64,000 bases of DNA from Catenaria anguillulae PL171 (GCA_002102555.1 MCFL01000020.1:310001-374000); one strand, 5' to 3'. Shown: positions 30,587 to 42,742, counted from the stretch's first letter. A program made the numbers and translations. The notes: generated by a model not told the origin, from the sequence alone.

Positions 30587-33470
30587 ATGTCGGCTGCATC
30601 GCCCACGCGACACGTCCACAAGGGCATCAACATGAACACCCACCTGGCGTCCATTTCGCGTCTGCTGCCCTCGTCTGCCGTGTCTTCGGTATCGTCATCA
30701 GCGTTGAGTGCTAGTGCGGGTGCTGCGTCTGCCGGTGCCAGTAGTCAAGGTCACAGTCACAGCCACAGTCACAGCCACTGCGTCGCCATTTCTGCCTCGG
30801 CCGTCTCGTCTTCAACAACAACGGTCGTCACGGCCTCGGCTGGCTCACCCACCTTAACGTCTTCGTGCTCTGCATCCATCGTGTCCAACGCGTCGGCTTC
30901 TCACCCTCACTCTCACCCTCAGGCCCAAGGCCACGGCCACGGCCACAGGCACACACCCTCTATTTCCTCATTCAACGCTGCCGCTTGCCGTCCGTTGCCC
31001 CCGCCCGTCATCCAGCAAGCATCGCCTGCCTCGCTAAAGCACACCCATTCAAACCACAACGAAAATCATCACAATCACCGTGACATTCACCATCCAATCT
31101 CCAACACCATGATCCCGCTCACCACGTTTCCGTCATCTCCTTCTCCTACTGCCATCCAACCGGCTGCTCTTCAGGCGGCCAATGCTCCCAAGTTTTCCCC
31201 TTCGGAACATCCGCTCGTCATTGGCACGGGTCCGCGCTGGCTCCACTTTGACCCGGATCTCGCTCCAACTCACATTCGCGTGTCACCGCCCATCAAGAAT
31301 GCACAAGTCAAGGACCACGATGCAAACTGGCAATGGCTCCTGCTCGATCCGTCCTCTGCTTCATCTGCTACACCCGCGACCGTGTCCATTGTCCCTGTGC
31401 CGCCTCCCTCTGGCACCCAAGTCTTGCTCGCAATCGCCAATCCAAGGTGGTATTTGGGCTCGAAACCGTCCGGTGAACTGTTTTTGTTGAATACGCCCAC
31501 CACCATGACCGTGTGGACTGTCAAAGTGCGGCCATCTCTCCCTTTGTCATCATTGATTGATGCATTCATCTGACAGCATCCTTGGTCTCTGTCTGTAGCT
31601 CCTGCCCAACCACCGTGATTTTGTCCTCGTCTCCACGGCCCACTCGACCCTGCTCTCGGCCTCGGACTCGTCACTCGCCTTGCTTCCCTCGACTCCACTC
31701 GCCGACCTACCCTCAGCCGCTGACATTTCGCCTCAACTTGCATCCTCGCTCCCATCCGCCACCGTATTCCACGCCCACCTCATTCCTCCGCACGTGTTTG
31801 ATCCGACGCGGCAACCGCTTGTCCAACCCGAAGTGCAAAAGCCGCAGCGTGCTCTGATTCGCGGTAACAGCAACGCGTCGTCCTTGCACCGCGGCGGCGG
31901 CGGCGGCCGTCGTGCAGGCTACCCGGCATCCAATCGCCAGGCCTCGCCCGACCGGCGCCGCCCCAACCGCCCAGGCGCGCCGCTGCCCCCATCTCAACCG
32001 CAAGGCCCGCCCACCATCATCACGGCTCCCGTGGCACTGCTCACGACCGATAAGCGCGCCATTTGCAAACGCCCGACACTCGCGTCTCACGCTGCCGGTC
32101 GCCGGCAGATTGTTGGCATCGCTGCCTCGTCAGCCAAACCCACGTCCCCCACCGCATCGACAACCACCTCTGTGGATCCAATGGAGTACTATGTGGGCAA
32201 AACAACACGCAAGGAGGTGGGCAACGCGAAAAAGAACAAGGCCGAGCTGGTGGCGTTTTTCTACGTGCATGTTGCCGAGCCAAAGTATCCGCCCAAAAAC
32301 AAGCACGCCCCGGGCGGTGAGGGCGCACACCCCGTGGCGCCCGCGGCAACCGAGGGCAACATGAACTTGACGGGCGCCACGGCCGTGGGTTTGTTGTCGC
32401 CCATTCTGTCGGATGCCGTGCTCAAGCCCCCCGCGGCCGGCCCGCCCGAGTTGCCGCCGATCCGTGTGCATGGCCATGCGCACAAAAACTCGATGCATTC
32501 CATGTCAAAGCAGCCTCCCGCTCCCGCTCACGCTGCGCCGCGCACGCCCGCTCCCGCGACGGCAGCTCAACGCACGCCCATTGGCTTTCGCGCGGGCGCC
32601 CCACTCGATACCGCCAAATGCGCCGGGCGCAAGTACCTGCTGGTTGCCGCCGACACGCGCAACTACCTGGCGCTCGACCCGATGACTGGCCGACTGCTCG
32701 AGGTGGTGCCCACGACCAACTCGGACACGGTACTGTGGACCTACCACCAACTCCCCTCGTCACCACTTTCGCTGGCGTTGTGCCACGTGGCCTCGGGCAT
32801 GTACCTCACTGTATCTTCATCGTCGTCCAAGTTCCGCGGCCAACGGCTCGCTGCGCACGCGGACGCGGGCGCGGGAGCAGGCCCCGCCATGCTCTCGTCG
32901 GCACAAGCACTCAAGCTGTACGTGCCACCGGCACTCCCGCAGGCCGTCAACGCCCTGCATGCGCGGCCGCCGCCCAACCGAATGCTCGTGTTTAGCGTTG
33001 CCTTGTGTGCGACGAGTTTGGTGAGTGCGAGTGCGGCGATTGCGAATGCATTGTTGAATTATTCACGCACCACGGGACATGCTGGGGGCGCGGCGCCGCC
33101 GCCGAGTTCGGCAACCAAGGCCGGGCAGATGCTGGAGACCGTGGATGCGCAAGCTGGGATGCATTACGACCACGATCACGGCCAAGTGTTGGCGACCGGT
33201 GGTGAGCACGAGTGCCAGGCACACGGGGACACGTTGCATGGTGATCACGCTTCCCAGGGTGGGCAGTTTGCCTTGTCGTCCGACTGGCATCACAACGAGC
33301 ACGCGGGTGCGGATCATTTCCACGGGCATGCGCATTTGGATCATGGACATTTTGGCGCAGAAGGTGCGGCGACGAACTGGTGGGACGGCGGCGCACATGA
33401 TTGGGTGGGTGGTAGCGGCGGGATGGATGATGGTGGCGCCGGGATGTTGATGGGTGGCATGTTTGGTTGA
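30587..33470 (+). CDS. Large His-rich protein with possible beta-trefoil segments
   Basis: Exons 30587-31525 and 31599-33470 (intron GTGCGG...TAG, phase 0) give 936 residues. The N-terminal 200 residues are Ser/Ala-rich with HSHSHSHSH and other His clusters. Two segments look like related beta modules: RWYLGSKPSGELFLL..WTV near residue 300 and KYLLVAADTRNYLALDPMTG..VLWTYHQL near 690, both with the strand spacing of fascin or ricin-type trefoils. Between them lies a Gly/Arg and Pro-rich linker. Near residue 800 a hydrophobic stretch (MLVFSVALCATSLVSASAAI) could be a membrane helix. The C-terminus is again His/Asp/Gly-rich (HYDHDHG, HFHGHAHLDHGHF), suggesting metal binding. No family recognised with confidence. 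Confidence 0.68.
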
Positions 33471-33998
33471 GCACGAGAGACGATCAGTGGTGGTGGAATT
33501 GTCGACAGAGAACTGCGCTGGTGTGGTTTATATCCAGTCTGGATGCTTTTTGTGCATCGGTATCGGTCGGTGTGATTTGCCGTCTGTGTCTGTTTTTGTG
33601 TGTCATTTACTCCCTCGGTGTGACCTTTTGTTTCTTGCTCATGGTGGATGGATTTTGGATAATTTACAATCGAATCGGTTCTTGCGCTTCTTTTTGGCTT
33701 GCTAGTACTCCCTTGTCGGGCAACGCAAGCTCGCAAACCTTTGTGGGTCCCGCAACGCTTGAGCGGTACATATGTACATACATCCAAGAGGGCAAGCGTC
33801 GGCGGTCTACGGATTACGAGCCGCTCGCCGCGTCTCACTCTCGCTCACGCTGGCGTGTGGGAAGTGAAGGGAATAAACATTGTCACGCACGGCTCAGCCA
33901 AATGAGGCATGGTCAACCGGTTTCCGACGAGCGACTCGACTGACATTCCGACGGAGAGTATAGTGTACATCATCCAATCAAGCCTACAGCTCGCACAT
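33471..33998. other. Intergenic region, no gene seen
   Basis: A T-rich 3' flank of the His-rich gene. Open frames here are short and unbiased. Confidence 0.5.
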
Positions 33999-34496
33999 TC
34001 AATCTCGTATGAGGCAGTACGCAAGAATGCTGACCAACACGCTCTTGTCTTCAACCGCAACACAAAACCTTTCGGCCACGCACTTGGCCAACGACTCGAC
34101 GTCCTCCCTCATCTCGATCGACGTCGGCGGGCGTAAGGGCCACTTCTCCGCGTATCTGCACACGCCGTCCGGCCCACCCAGCCCCGCCGCCTCGGCTGAC
34201 AGAGGCGCCTGGGGTAGGAGACAATCGTGGCAGCAAACTTTGTTTCGGCGCCCAGTGCATACTTGAGATCTTGGCCGGCGCTTGCCGCCGAGGAGGGCTT
34301 CATGGAGCATGTCGACAGTCTTGAGGAGCTGCAGCCCAGTGTGGTTTTGCAGCGTCGGCCCTGAACCTTGAAGCAACGGATGGTTGTTTGCGGTGTTGAT
34401 GGCGGAGATGCCGATGAATGGTGACATGAGGCGAGACGTGCAGGCAAGCGCCAAAATGGCCACGGTACATTGTAGGTTCTCACTTGGCGGAGTCAT
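33999..34496 (-). CDS. Possible small gene of unknown function
   Basis: One frame runs from an ATG at 34496 to a TGA at 33999 (165 residues). Within it a 54-nt GTATGC...CCCCAG segment with good splice ends (about 34256-34203) would shorten the protein to 147 residues without changing frame. The N-terminal half (GISAINTANNHPLLQ, then LLKTVDMLHEALLG) looks like a folded domain, perhaps longin or roadblock-like, but I cannot assign it. Third-position bias supports coding, although a plus-strand frame at 34009-34266 is also biased. Confidence 0.38.
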   Translation of the reverse strand: MTPPSENLQCTVAILALACTSRLMSPFIGISAINTANNHPLLQGSGPTLQNHTGLQLLKTVDMLHEALLGGKRRPRSQVCTGRRNKVCCHDCLLPQAPLSAEAAGLGGPDGVCRYAEKWPLRPPTSIEMREDVESLAKCVAERFCVAVEDKSVLVSILAYCLIRD

Positions 34497-34571
34497 GGAT
34501 GATGATGATTTATTCTAGGTACAAATGAGAATGAAAATTCAGAGCAAAAGAACATTCAGTGGGGAGGTAGC

Positions 34572-37500
34572 TCATTCGCCATTTGCACCAGAACCAGCCG
34601 CTCCGGACCCTCCATACGCCGAATCCATACGCTTGCTCCCCGCCGCACCGCCCAATTGCATGGTCGACTTTGACCTTGGCATCGTGCGCCTGAGCCCAGC
34701 AGGCGAACTTGGCAAGGGCAACCCCGAGTTGGTGTTGCTGAGCGCTGTTGGGAGTGGCAGCAGCGGAGTTGGCGTGCCTGATCGTGCAGCGGCGGCCGCC
34801 AGAGTGTTGATGGATGACGACGGCGTTGGTGGTGCCGAAGTGGACGAGGTCGATGAAGCGGCAGATTGCCCAGGTCCTGCTGACTGGTGCAGGATCTCTC
34901 CGTGCAGGGCAGAGCTGATGTTGAGCCGATTTCCTGACGACGCGGCCCCGTCGGCCTTTGCACCAGCCGCAAATGCCGCGAGGGGACCCAAGGGAGGCAA
35001 CAGCTCAGAACTCGCCGCCGCCGAATGCAGGTGCGCCATGATTGCCTTTGGTGACGGCCGCGCTGGCGTGCCCACATCAATCGCCAATTGCTCAACCAAC
35101 TGTACGGGATCCGCCATGGACGACAATGGCGCCTCGTCAACGGCCATGCCGTCGCTGGATCCCGGTGAAGGCGAATGTTGCCGCTTTGCAACGTGACGCT
35201 GCGCGAGGATCTGGCTGCGGTTGAGCGGCGCAGGGACACGGTCGGGACTGGGCCCGCGGTGCTGACGCTTGTTGGGCACCGGGATGGCCTCTGGTTCGCG
35301 TAACCGCTTGCGTGTGAGGTGTTCAACGGCGGTCTCGAGGCTTTGCGTGCGAGCCGTGAACCCGGTGACCAGTTGCTTGCAGTTATCAACCATGGTCTGG
35401 GACTGGCTCGTGTTAGTCTAGCTGGCCTGGCACTAAATGTACATGATGGAAAAGGAAATGGAGAGACGCACATCTTGTTTCCACCAATTGGTTTCCTCGA
35501 CAATCGCATCCCTTGCACTTGTCAACCCTTGCCTCAATGCCTGCGTCGCCGATGCCAAGACTTGCCCAGCAGCCGTCGCTTCATCCTTGGACTTTGCCAC
35601 CACCTCTGCACGGGCTGCATCCATGTCGTGCATCCGTGACTCCAACTGCGGCAGCACTTGATCCACGACATCGACCTTGACCGTCTCGACCAACCGCACG
35701 GCACCGGCAACGGCCTCATCCTTCCTTATGACCTCCTTGGCAACGGCCGCATCCACCAACGCGCGGCCGTGAACCAGCGCCTCTCGACTCGAACCCACAG
35801 CCTCACTGACCTTTGCCTCCCCATGTTCACGTACGCCTGCAACCATCTTTGCCACACCCGCCTTTGCCTCACCACTAAACTTGTCCACCGACACGAGCGC
35901 CTCCCTCAACACGTCATCCGCCGCCTCGGCATGTGCCGTCCACGCCGACGTGCGGTCGCTCACAAACCCAGTAATGAGCGTCGATACCTCATCCAAGAGC
36001 GCATTGGCCATGTCACGAGTCTTTGCCATCTCGTCGTCGAGATCCTTTTGCGCAAGCTCGCGCGCGCCCGACAACTGGGTCTGCGTATCGTGAGCAAATT
36101 GTGCCACGGCCGACGACAGGGCCGCAAGCTGGTTGTGCTGCGAGGCAAAGTGCGCAGAGAGGCTGGAAAACACGTCGGTTAGCTTGGACTCGGTCGATGC
36201 GTGCCATGACTGGTAGGCGGAGGCGAAGGCGTCGAGGTCGGCGGTGTGCTGGTCGGCCGATGCCTGGACACTTTTGTGGAAACTGTCCATGGTCGATGTG
36301 AGATCGGTACGCAGCGTCGAGACAAGGTCGCGTAGTGGGGCAGTGAATTCATGCTGCGAGTAGGTGTGCAAGTGAGAGTCGATGGCGGCAAAATAAGAGC
36401 CAAGACGGTCCGTGAGTGCGTCGTAGGCCGAGTTGGTCGTGTCGTGATACTACAAGGATTGAACGTCAGTCGTTTGTACAGCGCAAGGACGCAAAGAGAG
36501 ACCAAAAACACGCGAACCTCTCCAAATCCAGCCAAGACCCGTTCCACCTTACCCCGCATAATCTCGCCCACGTTGCACTGCACCTTCTCAAACTCGTCGA
36601 GCTTTGCCTTCAACCCCTTCAACTCGGTCACCAACTCGTGGCCAAACCCTTGGACCTGGCCATTGTTCTCCTTGACGACTTGCCTGGCCATCTCGACCGT
36701 GGCATGCAGCCCTTGCACATCCTTTGCGGCGCCCTCAATCGTGCCGGCCATCTCATGCATGACTTCGCGCAACTTGTGCTCGCGCTGGCTCACGGCCATC
36801 AACACTAAACGATCCTCCTTGACCCGCGCATCCAGCTGCTTGACCTGCTTGCCGCGCTCCTCGAGCATACACCGCGCCTCAGCGAGCGCACGTCTCGCAC
36901 GATCGCGCTCGCCCCTTGTCTCTGCATGTGCCTCGCGCTCGGCCTTGAGCTCGGCCTTGACGCCCTCCACCACTTGTACATGCTGTTCCTTGAGCACCTT
37001 GTACTTTTCGCTGGCGTCCACGAGCTCGGCGTAAAACTCGGGCGTCAAAAAGGTGCCATTTCTATCGCGCGCGGCTTGCAGCTGCTGCTTGAGATGCGTG
37101 ATCTCGTGCGTGTACTCTGCCATGAGCACCTTCTTGTTGACGCGTGTGTTGGCCTCGGGCTTGTTTTGAATGTTTTTCGCGCGGTGCGCATACTCGAGCG
37201 TGGACTGTGTTTCCTCGACATTGTTCGTTGCGGGCGACACGGTGGCAATGATGGCCGTCTTTGCCCGCCCGCCAAGCGACTCTTGCAAGATGCGTGTCAG
37301 CTTGGACTCGCGGTACGGCACGTGGGCTTCGCGTCGCACAAGCGCATTGATGACGCGTCCAAGGTTGAGCAACGACTTGTTGATGGCGCCGGCCTCGCGT
37401 ACTTGTTGGTCCTGCGCCTTGCTGCGCGAAATGTTTTCGGATCCGGCCAAGTCCACCAGGTTGAGCTTGCCCGTTTTCACGAGCTCTTCGCCCGCAAGCG

Positions 37501-38347
37501 TCGTCTCGCGCATAAACACAGTGATGGTAAAGATACAGTGCGACCGCGACGAGAAGGCGTTGAGCGCCGTGCCCGATTTCTTGCGCTTGGTGCCGGCTTC
37601 CATGACGAGGCGCATGGCCGCCGGCGCAGAGTCAACGAGGCATTCTTCGAGGTTTTTGATGACGACGGTGCCTGTGCGGTCCGTGTTGAGATCGAGTTTC
37701 GGGTATGGGATGGCGTCCTTGAAGGAGGATGACGACGACGAGGCGGACGAGAGTGGCGGCGGAGGTGGATAGCCGCCGGGCGTGGGTGCTAGCAGGTCGT
37801 ACAGTTCCTCTTGGTACAGCTCCATACACGACAGCTTGACCGTGTAGTCCATGTGGTCCATGGCCAGCCGGTCAAAGAGGTCCTTGAGTGCGCGCGGAAT
37901 CATGCCTGCGTCGTCGGGGAGCGGTGGCAGGTATGCTGAGGTGGTGGGTGCTGGAAAGTTGATGTTGCCCTCCATTGTGTGGCTGATTGTTTATCGTTGT
38001 GGTAAGGGCCAGATTGTGCAGAGGACGACAGCGAGACCGAGTAGTACATACGTTTTCCCTGTGCCCGTCTGTCCATAGGCAAAGATGGTGCAGTTGAATC
38101 CCTTGAGCACCTCCTTGACAATGGGCTCGACCACGTCCTTGTACACGATGGCCTGGGACGCCAAGGGCGAAAACACTTGATCAAACGTGTACTTTTTGGT
38201 GGCACCGCGTGCATCGGTAAACTCAATGTCCTTGGACTTGCCTGCGGGGGGCACGTGCAGGACGTCGGGGACATTGTTGGCAATCTCGCGGTCGTTCTTT
38301 GGGCGGCACCGCACAAAGACTTGGATGTTGACTTGCTGCTCGGCCAT
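34572..38347 (-). CDS. Kinesin-5 (BimC/Eg5-type) mitotic motor
   Basis: Exons 38347-38052, 37982-36518, 36449-35472 and 35396-34572 give 1187 residues. Kinesin-5 tetramers crosslink and slide antiparallel spindle microtubules. The motor domain starts almost at the N-terminus (NIQVFVRCRPKNDRE); the P-loop GQTGTGKT is split by intron 1 (about residues 92-99) and continues HTMEGN. Switch I is NAFSSRSH, switch II LVDLAGSEN, and the neck region TLEYAHRAKNIQNKPE is diagnostic for this family. A long coiled-coil stalk follows. The tail from about residue 910 is disordered and Ser/Pro-rich, with SPSP, TPTP and TMPRSKS sites that could be Cdk targets as in the BimC box. The motor contains a short Pro/Ser insert (PPPPPLSSASSSSSS) in loop 5/8 territory, unusual for the family. 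Confidence 0.93.
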
Positions 38348-38797
38348 CCTTGTCTTGTCTTGACTTGACTTGTCTTGTCTTGTCTTGATTGGAATGGTGA
38401 TGGGCGTTGCTCACTTGCTCAAGTGCGTGATCACGGAGACAGAAGAGGGCTGTTGGCGATTCGGCAGAGGCAGAAGCGTGCGGAGGTAGGGTAGTAGACA
38501 ATCACAGGAGACGATTGCCGTGAGTCGGATGGGTGCGAGTGATACATGGATTGGGGATTTGCCTTGGTGACATGTTTTGCAATTGCCTGCAATTGTGTGG
38601 CATTCCATTGATTGCATTCCGCTCATGTGAGATTGATTGGGATCACAGCGTGATCGGCACACAGTGATCGGACGGCCGCCGATTGCAGTGCCGTGAGACA
38701 TGATTGGATTGAGTCAGGACTTTGTCAACCCCATCCGGCATCTAAATTCACGGCCTCCCCACGCTGTCACAACCACATATGTACCACACAAGATTCA
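38348..38797. promoter_or_regulatory. Divergent intergenic region between kinesin-5 and ankyrin-like gene
   Basis: About 450 nt. A TTGTCTTGACTTG microrepeat lies just upstream of the kinesin-5 start at 38350-38390. No gene seen. Confidence 0.5.
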
Positions 38798-41134
38798 ATG
38801 AACAGAAACCCCACCATGAAACCTGTCATCTGCCCACCGCCGACACTGGCCGTCAAGGCCCAAGCTCCCTCCTTGACCATTGACCTCGCCGAGCCCATCC
38901 TGGCTCTCGCAGTGCACCTCGCCGCCGCCTCCTCGCTGTGGTCCCCATCCGCCATCGCCCAACCGCTCAACGTCCTGCCCCATGCTGTTGCGCCGCTCGT
39001 CACAAAAGCCGCACTCATCCAACTCCCGCACGTCAACCTCGACCTTGCCTCCAAAGTCGGCAACATCGACCTGCTCCGCTTCATGCTCAAGTGGAGCAAG
39101 CAGCCTGGTGGCCGGCCCGTGCATTACGACGGTCACATTGGCTTGTTGATGAAGCAGGGCAATCTCGACGTTTTGAACTGGTGGATGCACGATTCTGGGC
39201 TTGTCCTCGAGTGGAACATTGATGGGTTTGCCCCCGTTTTCGAGCAGGGTCATTTGCATGTCCTGGAATGGTGGCGCGAGCTTGGGTTCCCGCACCTGGA
39301 CGAGGTCGACTTGGATTGGTGCTTTGCGAAAGCGAGCAGTGTCAAAAATGGCGCATGTGTGCTTGATTGGTGCTTCGATTATTTACCGGCAGATGCATTC
39401 AAGTCTGCTGTTGAGCAGATGGCAAAAAGAGGCCGCTTCTTTGTCTCGTCTGCCGATGATGCTAATCTAAATCTACAGGTCATGCAATGGTGGTTGGCAA
39501 AGGCGCAACAAGTTGATTGGATTGATAGTTCGGGTGTATTGACCGATGCTGTGTATTGCGCATTTCAAGAAAATGACTTGGCTGTGCTCGAGTGGTGCAA
39601 GCATCATATTCAGGGCATTGATCTTGTGCCTGCTGGCACGCGAGTCTTGGAATTGGCTGTGAAGGGGCCGCATTTCGCTTGGATCGATAAGTTGCATATT
39701 GACGTTTCCGAGGCCAAGTATCACGAGCCTGCAACCATGGCCGCGTGTCACGCTGGTAACGTGGATGCATTGATTTGGCTCAAGAGCAAGGGGTACTTTA
39801 CGGGATCGTGGACGAAAATGATGGTGCGCGTCATCCAATCGGAAGAGGCGTCACCAGAGGCCATGTGGGAAGTTCTCGAATGGATCCATTCGCAGCTCAG
39901 GGGCAGCGAGGATGTTAAAGCAGTTGCAATTCGAGAAGATGATCAGGATCCTTATCTTGCCGCTTGCCGCTATGGCCGCGTGGATGTGTTGGACTGGTTG
40001 CATGCAAATGATTACCAAATGAGTGCCTTGGCTAAGGATTTGGACAAGTACTTTGACGCTGCCAGCAACGGTCATGTCCCTGCACTTGACTGGGTTTATT
40101 CGCATGTCGATTCCCATGATGTCGACTTGCGTGACATCGCCTTCATGTCTGCTCTGGCCACGGCGTCTCGCGCGAATAGCATTGCTGCGCTGGATTGGTG
40201 GTGGGAAAAGCTGACTGTCGCTGGCGTTGAGAACTTGACACGCTCCGAGTATGCTGACGATGATGGCAAAATTGACGTGAGTGCAATGGTCCACTCCCCA
40301 TGTCATGACGGGGCAATCGACATTGTCCAATGGTGGATCGAAAAGAACCAAGCAGGCTCGATGCAAGGTCAGCTGTTTTTTGACGATGCATACTTGAATG
40401 TTTGTTTTGTGCGGCATCCTGACAATAGCTACCCACAACCCAACTGTGTTGCGATCTTGCGCATGTTCCTGGACGCTCGAGTCGAAATGGATTTTTCCTC
40501 GTGTATCTACCTTGCCAGCACGAATGGTAAGCTGGATGTGTTGGACTGGTTGCTCAACGAAGCCAAGGCGCCGCTTGAGGCATTCCTCGATGCATTCAAT
40601 CCCGCAGACGAGTGCAAGTATTATCAAGTCGTCTTGGATTGCATGGCACATCAAAAGACACATGATGGCTCTGCTCTGTTGTGGTGGCGACACAATGTGC
40701 CCCAAGTGCAAGGAACATGGATGACACCAAGTCCTGCCAACGAGCAGTATAATCCGATCAACATGCATCTGTTGGAACAAGTCCTCAAGGTTCAAGACAT
40801 TCTCTGGCCATCTGCCATGTGGAACCTCAGGGGCTCGTGGTCAATGCTCTCCTACTTGCAGAACAAGGGGATCTTGACGGCGTCTGGTTTGGCCGAAGAA
40901 CAAGATAAGGACTGGAGTTTGGAAGATGAGCTGATTTGCATTAGCGCCAGGACGCCACCATCCTGGTTGTGCACTGCGCTGGAATGGTGGCAGTGTGCTT
41001 TTCCTCAACAGTTTGCTTGCCCAGCCGAGATTGCAAGTGGGGAAACGCCTGTTAGGGAGGGGGCAAGGAAGTGGTGGTTGCGCTCGGGACTGTGTGCGGC
41101 AGACAGTGGGATAACGAGTTTCGATAGAAGATAA
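38798..41134 (+). CDS. Ankyrin-like repeat protein with DWW motifs
   Basis: A single exon encodes 778 residues. The chain is built of about 30- to 35-residue units with the pattern GxxDVLxWWxxxG, for example NLDVLNWWMHDSG, HLHVLEWWRELGF, RVDVLDWLHANDY and KLDVLDWLLNEAK. Such units are degenerate ankyrin repeats found in large families in some early fungi and amoebae. The N-terminus (about 90 residues, hydrophobic and Ala/Leu-rich) may be a divergent F-box-like helix bundle. It probably acts as a protein interaction scaffold. An alternative ATG lies six codons downstream. The absence of introns is unusual for a gene of this size here. Confidence 0.75.
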   Translation: MNRNPTMKPVICPPPTLAVKAQAPSLTIDLAEPILALAVHLAAASSLWSPSAIAQPLNVLPHAVAPLVTKAALIQLPHVNLDLASKVGNIDLLRFMLKWSKQPGGRPVHYDGHIGLLMKQGNLDVLNWWMHDSGLVLEWNIDGFAPVFEQGHLHVLEWWRELGFPHLDEVDLDWCFAKASSVKNGACVLDWCFDYLPADAFKSAVEQMAKRGRFFVSSADDANLNLQVMQWWLAKAQQVDWIDSSGVLTDAVYCAFQENDLAVLEWCKHHIQGIDLVPAGTRVLELAVKGPHFAWIDKLHIDVSEAKYHEPATMAACHAGNVDALIWLKSKGYFTGSWTKMMVRVIQSEEASPEAMWEVLEWIHSQLRGSEDVKAVAIREDDQDPYLAACRYGRVDVLDWLHANDYQMSALAKDLDKYFDAASNGHVPALDWVYSHVDSHDVDLRDIAFMSALATASRANSIAALDWWWEKLTVAGVENLTRSEYADDDGKIDVSAMVHSPCHDGAIDIVQWWIEKNQAGSMQGQLFFDDAYLNVCFVRHPDNSYPQPNCVAILRMFLDARVEMDFSSCIYLASTNGKLDVLDWLLNEAKAPLEAFLDAFNPADECKYYQVVLDCMAHQKTHDGSALLWWRHNVPQVQGTWMTPSPANEQYNPINMHLLEQVLKVQDILWPSAMWNLRGSWSMLSYLQNKGILTASGLAEEQDKDWSLEDELICISARTPPSWLCTALEWWQCAFPQQFACPAEIASGETPVREGARKWWLRSGLCAADSGITSFDRR

Positions 41135-41404
41135 TTGAGTGCACTTGTCATTTCAATACAATCCGCAGCGCACATGGTCTGGCCAACGGGTTGTCTCGTC
41201 TCCGTGCTGATGTCTCGCTGATGGGCGTGCGATCAATTCGATGGACCTGCATGCCAGCCTGCATACCTACACCAATGGCCCTTTTCGGCACATTGGTTAA
41301 GTACCACGATTTATGTGGTACCAAAGACATAACTCAATGAAATAGCTCCAATCTGCCTCAAAAGAACAATAAAATTCATTCGCTCCAACACTCCCATTCT
41401 CGCC
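41135..41404. other. Intergenic region
   Basis: About 270 nt between two tandem genes. An inverted ACCACGATTTATGTGGT hairpin lies at about 41302-41318. No coding signal. Confidence 0.45.
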
Positions 41405-42742
41405 ATGTCCTCTCCAACCTCGAACCCCCTCGCGCCACGGCCATCATCATCATCATTGACTCGAACGCATGGGTCACGACCACGACGTTCGGCGGTGGCG
41501 CTGCTTTCCTCCCTATGGATCGCATGTTGCCTCGTCCTCATCGCCCTTGCAGCGACTACGGCGACTGCAACGCCCGAGTCGACGACCGACGCACACAACA
41601 ACTGGGCCGTGCTCATTGACTCGTCACGCTTTTGGTTCAATTACCGCCACATTGCCAACACGCTGTCGCTGTACCGCACCGTGAAACGCCTGGGCATTCC
41701 CGACGACAACATCCTGCTCATGCTCGCCGATGACATTGCCTGCAACCCGCGCAACTCGCTGCCCGCCAAGGTCATCAACAATGCCGACGCGCGCCTCGAC
41801 TTGTACGGCCAGGGCGTCGAGGTCGACTATCGCGGGTACGAGGTCACGGCCGAGGCCGTCATTCGCCTCTTGACGGACCGCTTGTCCGCACACTTTCCAA
41901 GGTCCAAGCGGTTGTTGACGGATCACGAGTCGAGGATTTTGGTTTTCATGACTGGCCATGGCGGCGACGAATTTCTCAAGTTTCAGGATGCCGAAGAGTT
42001 GGGCGCTCAGGACTTGGCGGATGCGTTTGAGCAGATGCGTGAGGCGAGGAGGTTCAAGGAGCTGCTCTTCATGATTGACACGTGCCAGGCAAATACAATG
42101 TACGGCCCATTCAGGAGCCCGGGCATTGTGGCTGCTGGATCGAGTGCCAAGGGCGAAAACTCGTATTCCGTACGTCGAGTTTTCCTTTCTTTTTTCCCTT
42201 TCGCTAGACCATGCGTCAACTCGCTTGGTCCTCACACATTCGCTCGTTGATAACAATAGCATCACATGGACATGGATTTGGGTGTCGCCGTCATTGACCG
42301 ATTCACCTACTGGACTCTCGACCACCTGGAAAAACTCGACCGGCGCACGGCAGGCAATGCATCACTGGCCGATATGTTCAAGTCGTTTACTTGGGACAAG
42401 ATGCACTCGACTGTTGGCGTGCGCGAGGACTTGTTTGAGCGTGGCTTTGCTGACGCAAAGATTGGCGAGTTTTTCGCGGGCAGCCGGCCCGTCAAGGTGA
42501 CGCCAATCAAGGCGGATGAGCAAGTGGTGGCCGTAGATGCCGACAAGTTTCAAGACGGTCTTGGTCATGAGCATATCAAGGAGGCCGAGGTGCGGCCGTC
42601 GCCAGCGGCCGATGTTCGACGAGATGGAGAGTCGACGAACGAGCACGCCGACGTTGGAGACCTTGACACCTCAGTGGCTTACATTCCCGTGGTTGCCATG
42701 ACTTTATTCCTTGGGCTCATGTGCGCCATTACCATTCTGTGA
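41405..42742 (+). CDS. GPI8: GPI-anchor transamidase catalytic subunit
   Basis: Exons 41405-42169 and 42260-42742 (intron GTACGT...TAG) give 415 residues. This caspase-like C13 peptidase of the endoplasmic reticulum removes the C-terminal signal of precursor proteins and attaches the GPI anchor, in complex with Gaa1, Gpi16, Gpi17 and Gab1. Visible marks: an N-terminal hydrophobic signal ([20 protein letters not shown]), [18 protein letters not shown], catalytic His in MTGHGGDEF (about 185), catalytic Cys in IDTCQANTM (about 227), and [20 protein letters not shown] across the splice. A C-terminal membrane helix ([16 protein letters not shown]) ends the protein. All catalytic residues are intact. 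Gene order is convergent with a GDP-mannose transporter, and both serve glycosylation. Confidence 0.96.
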
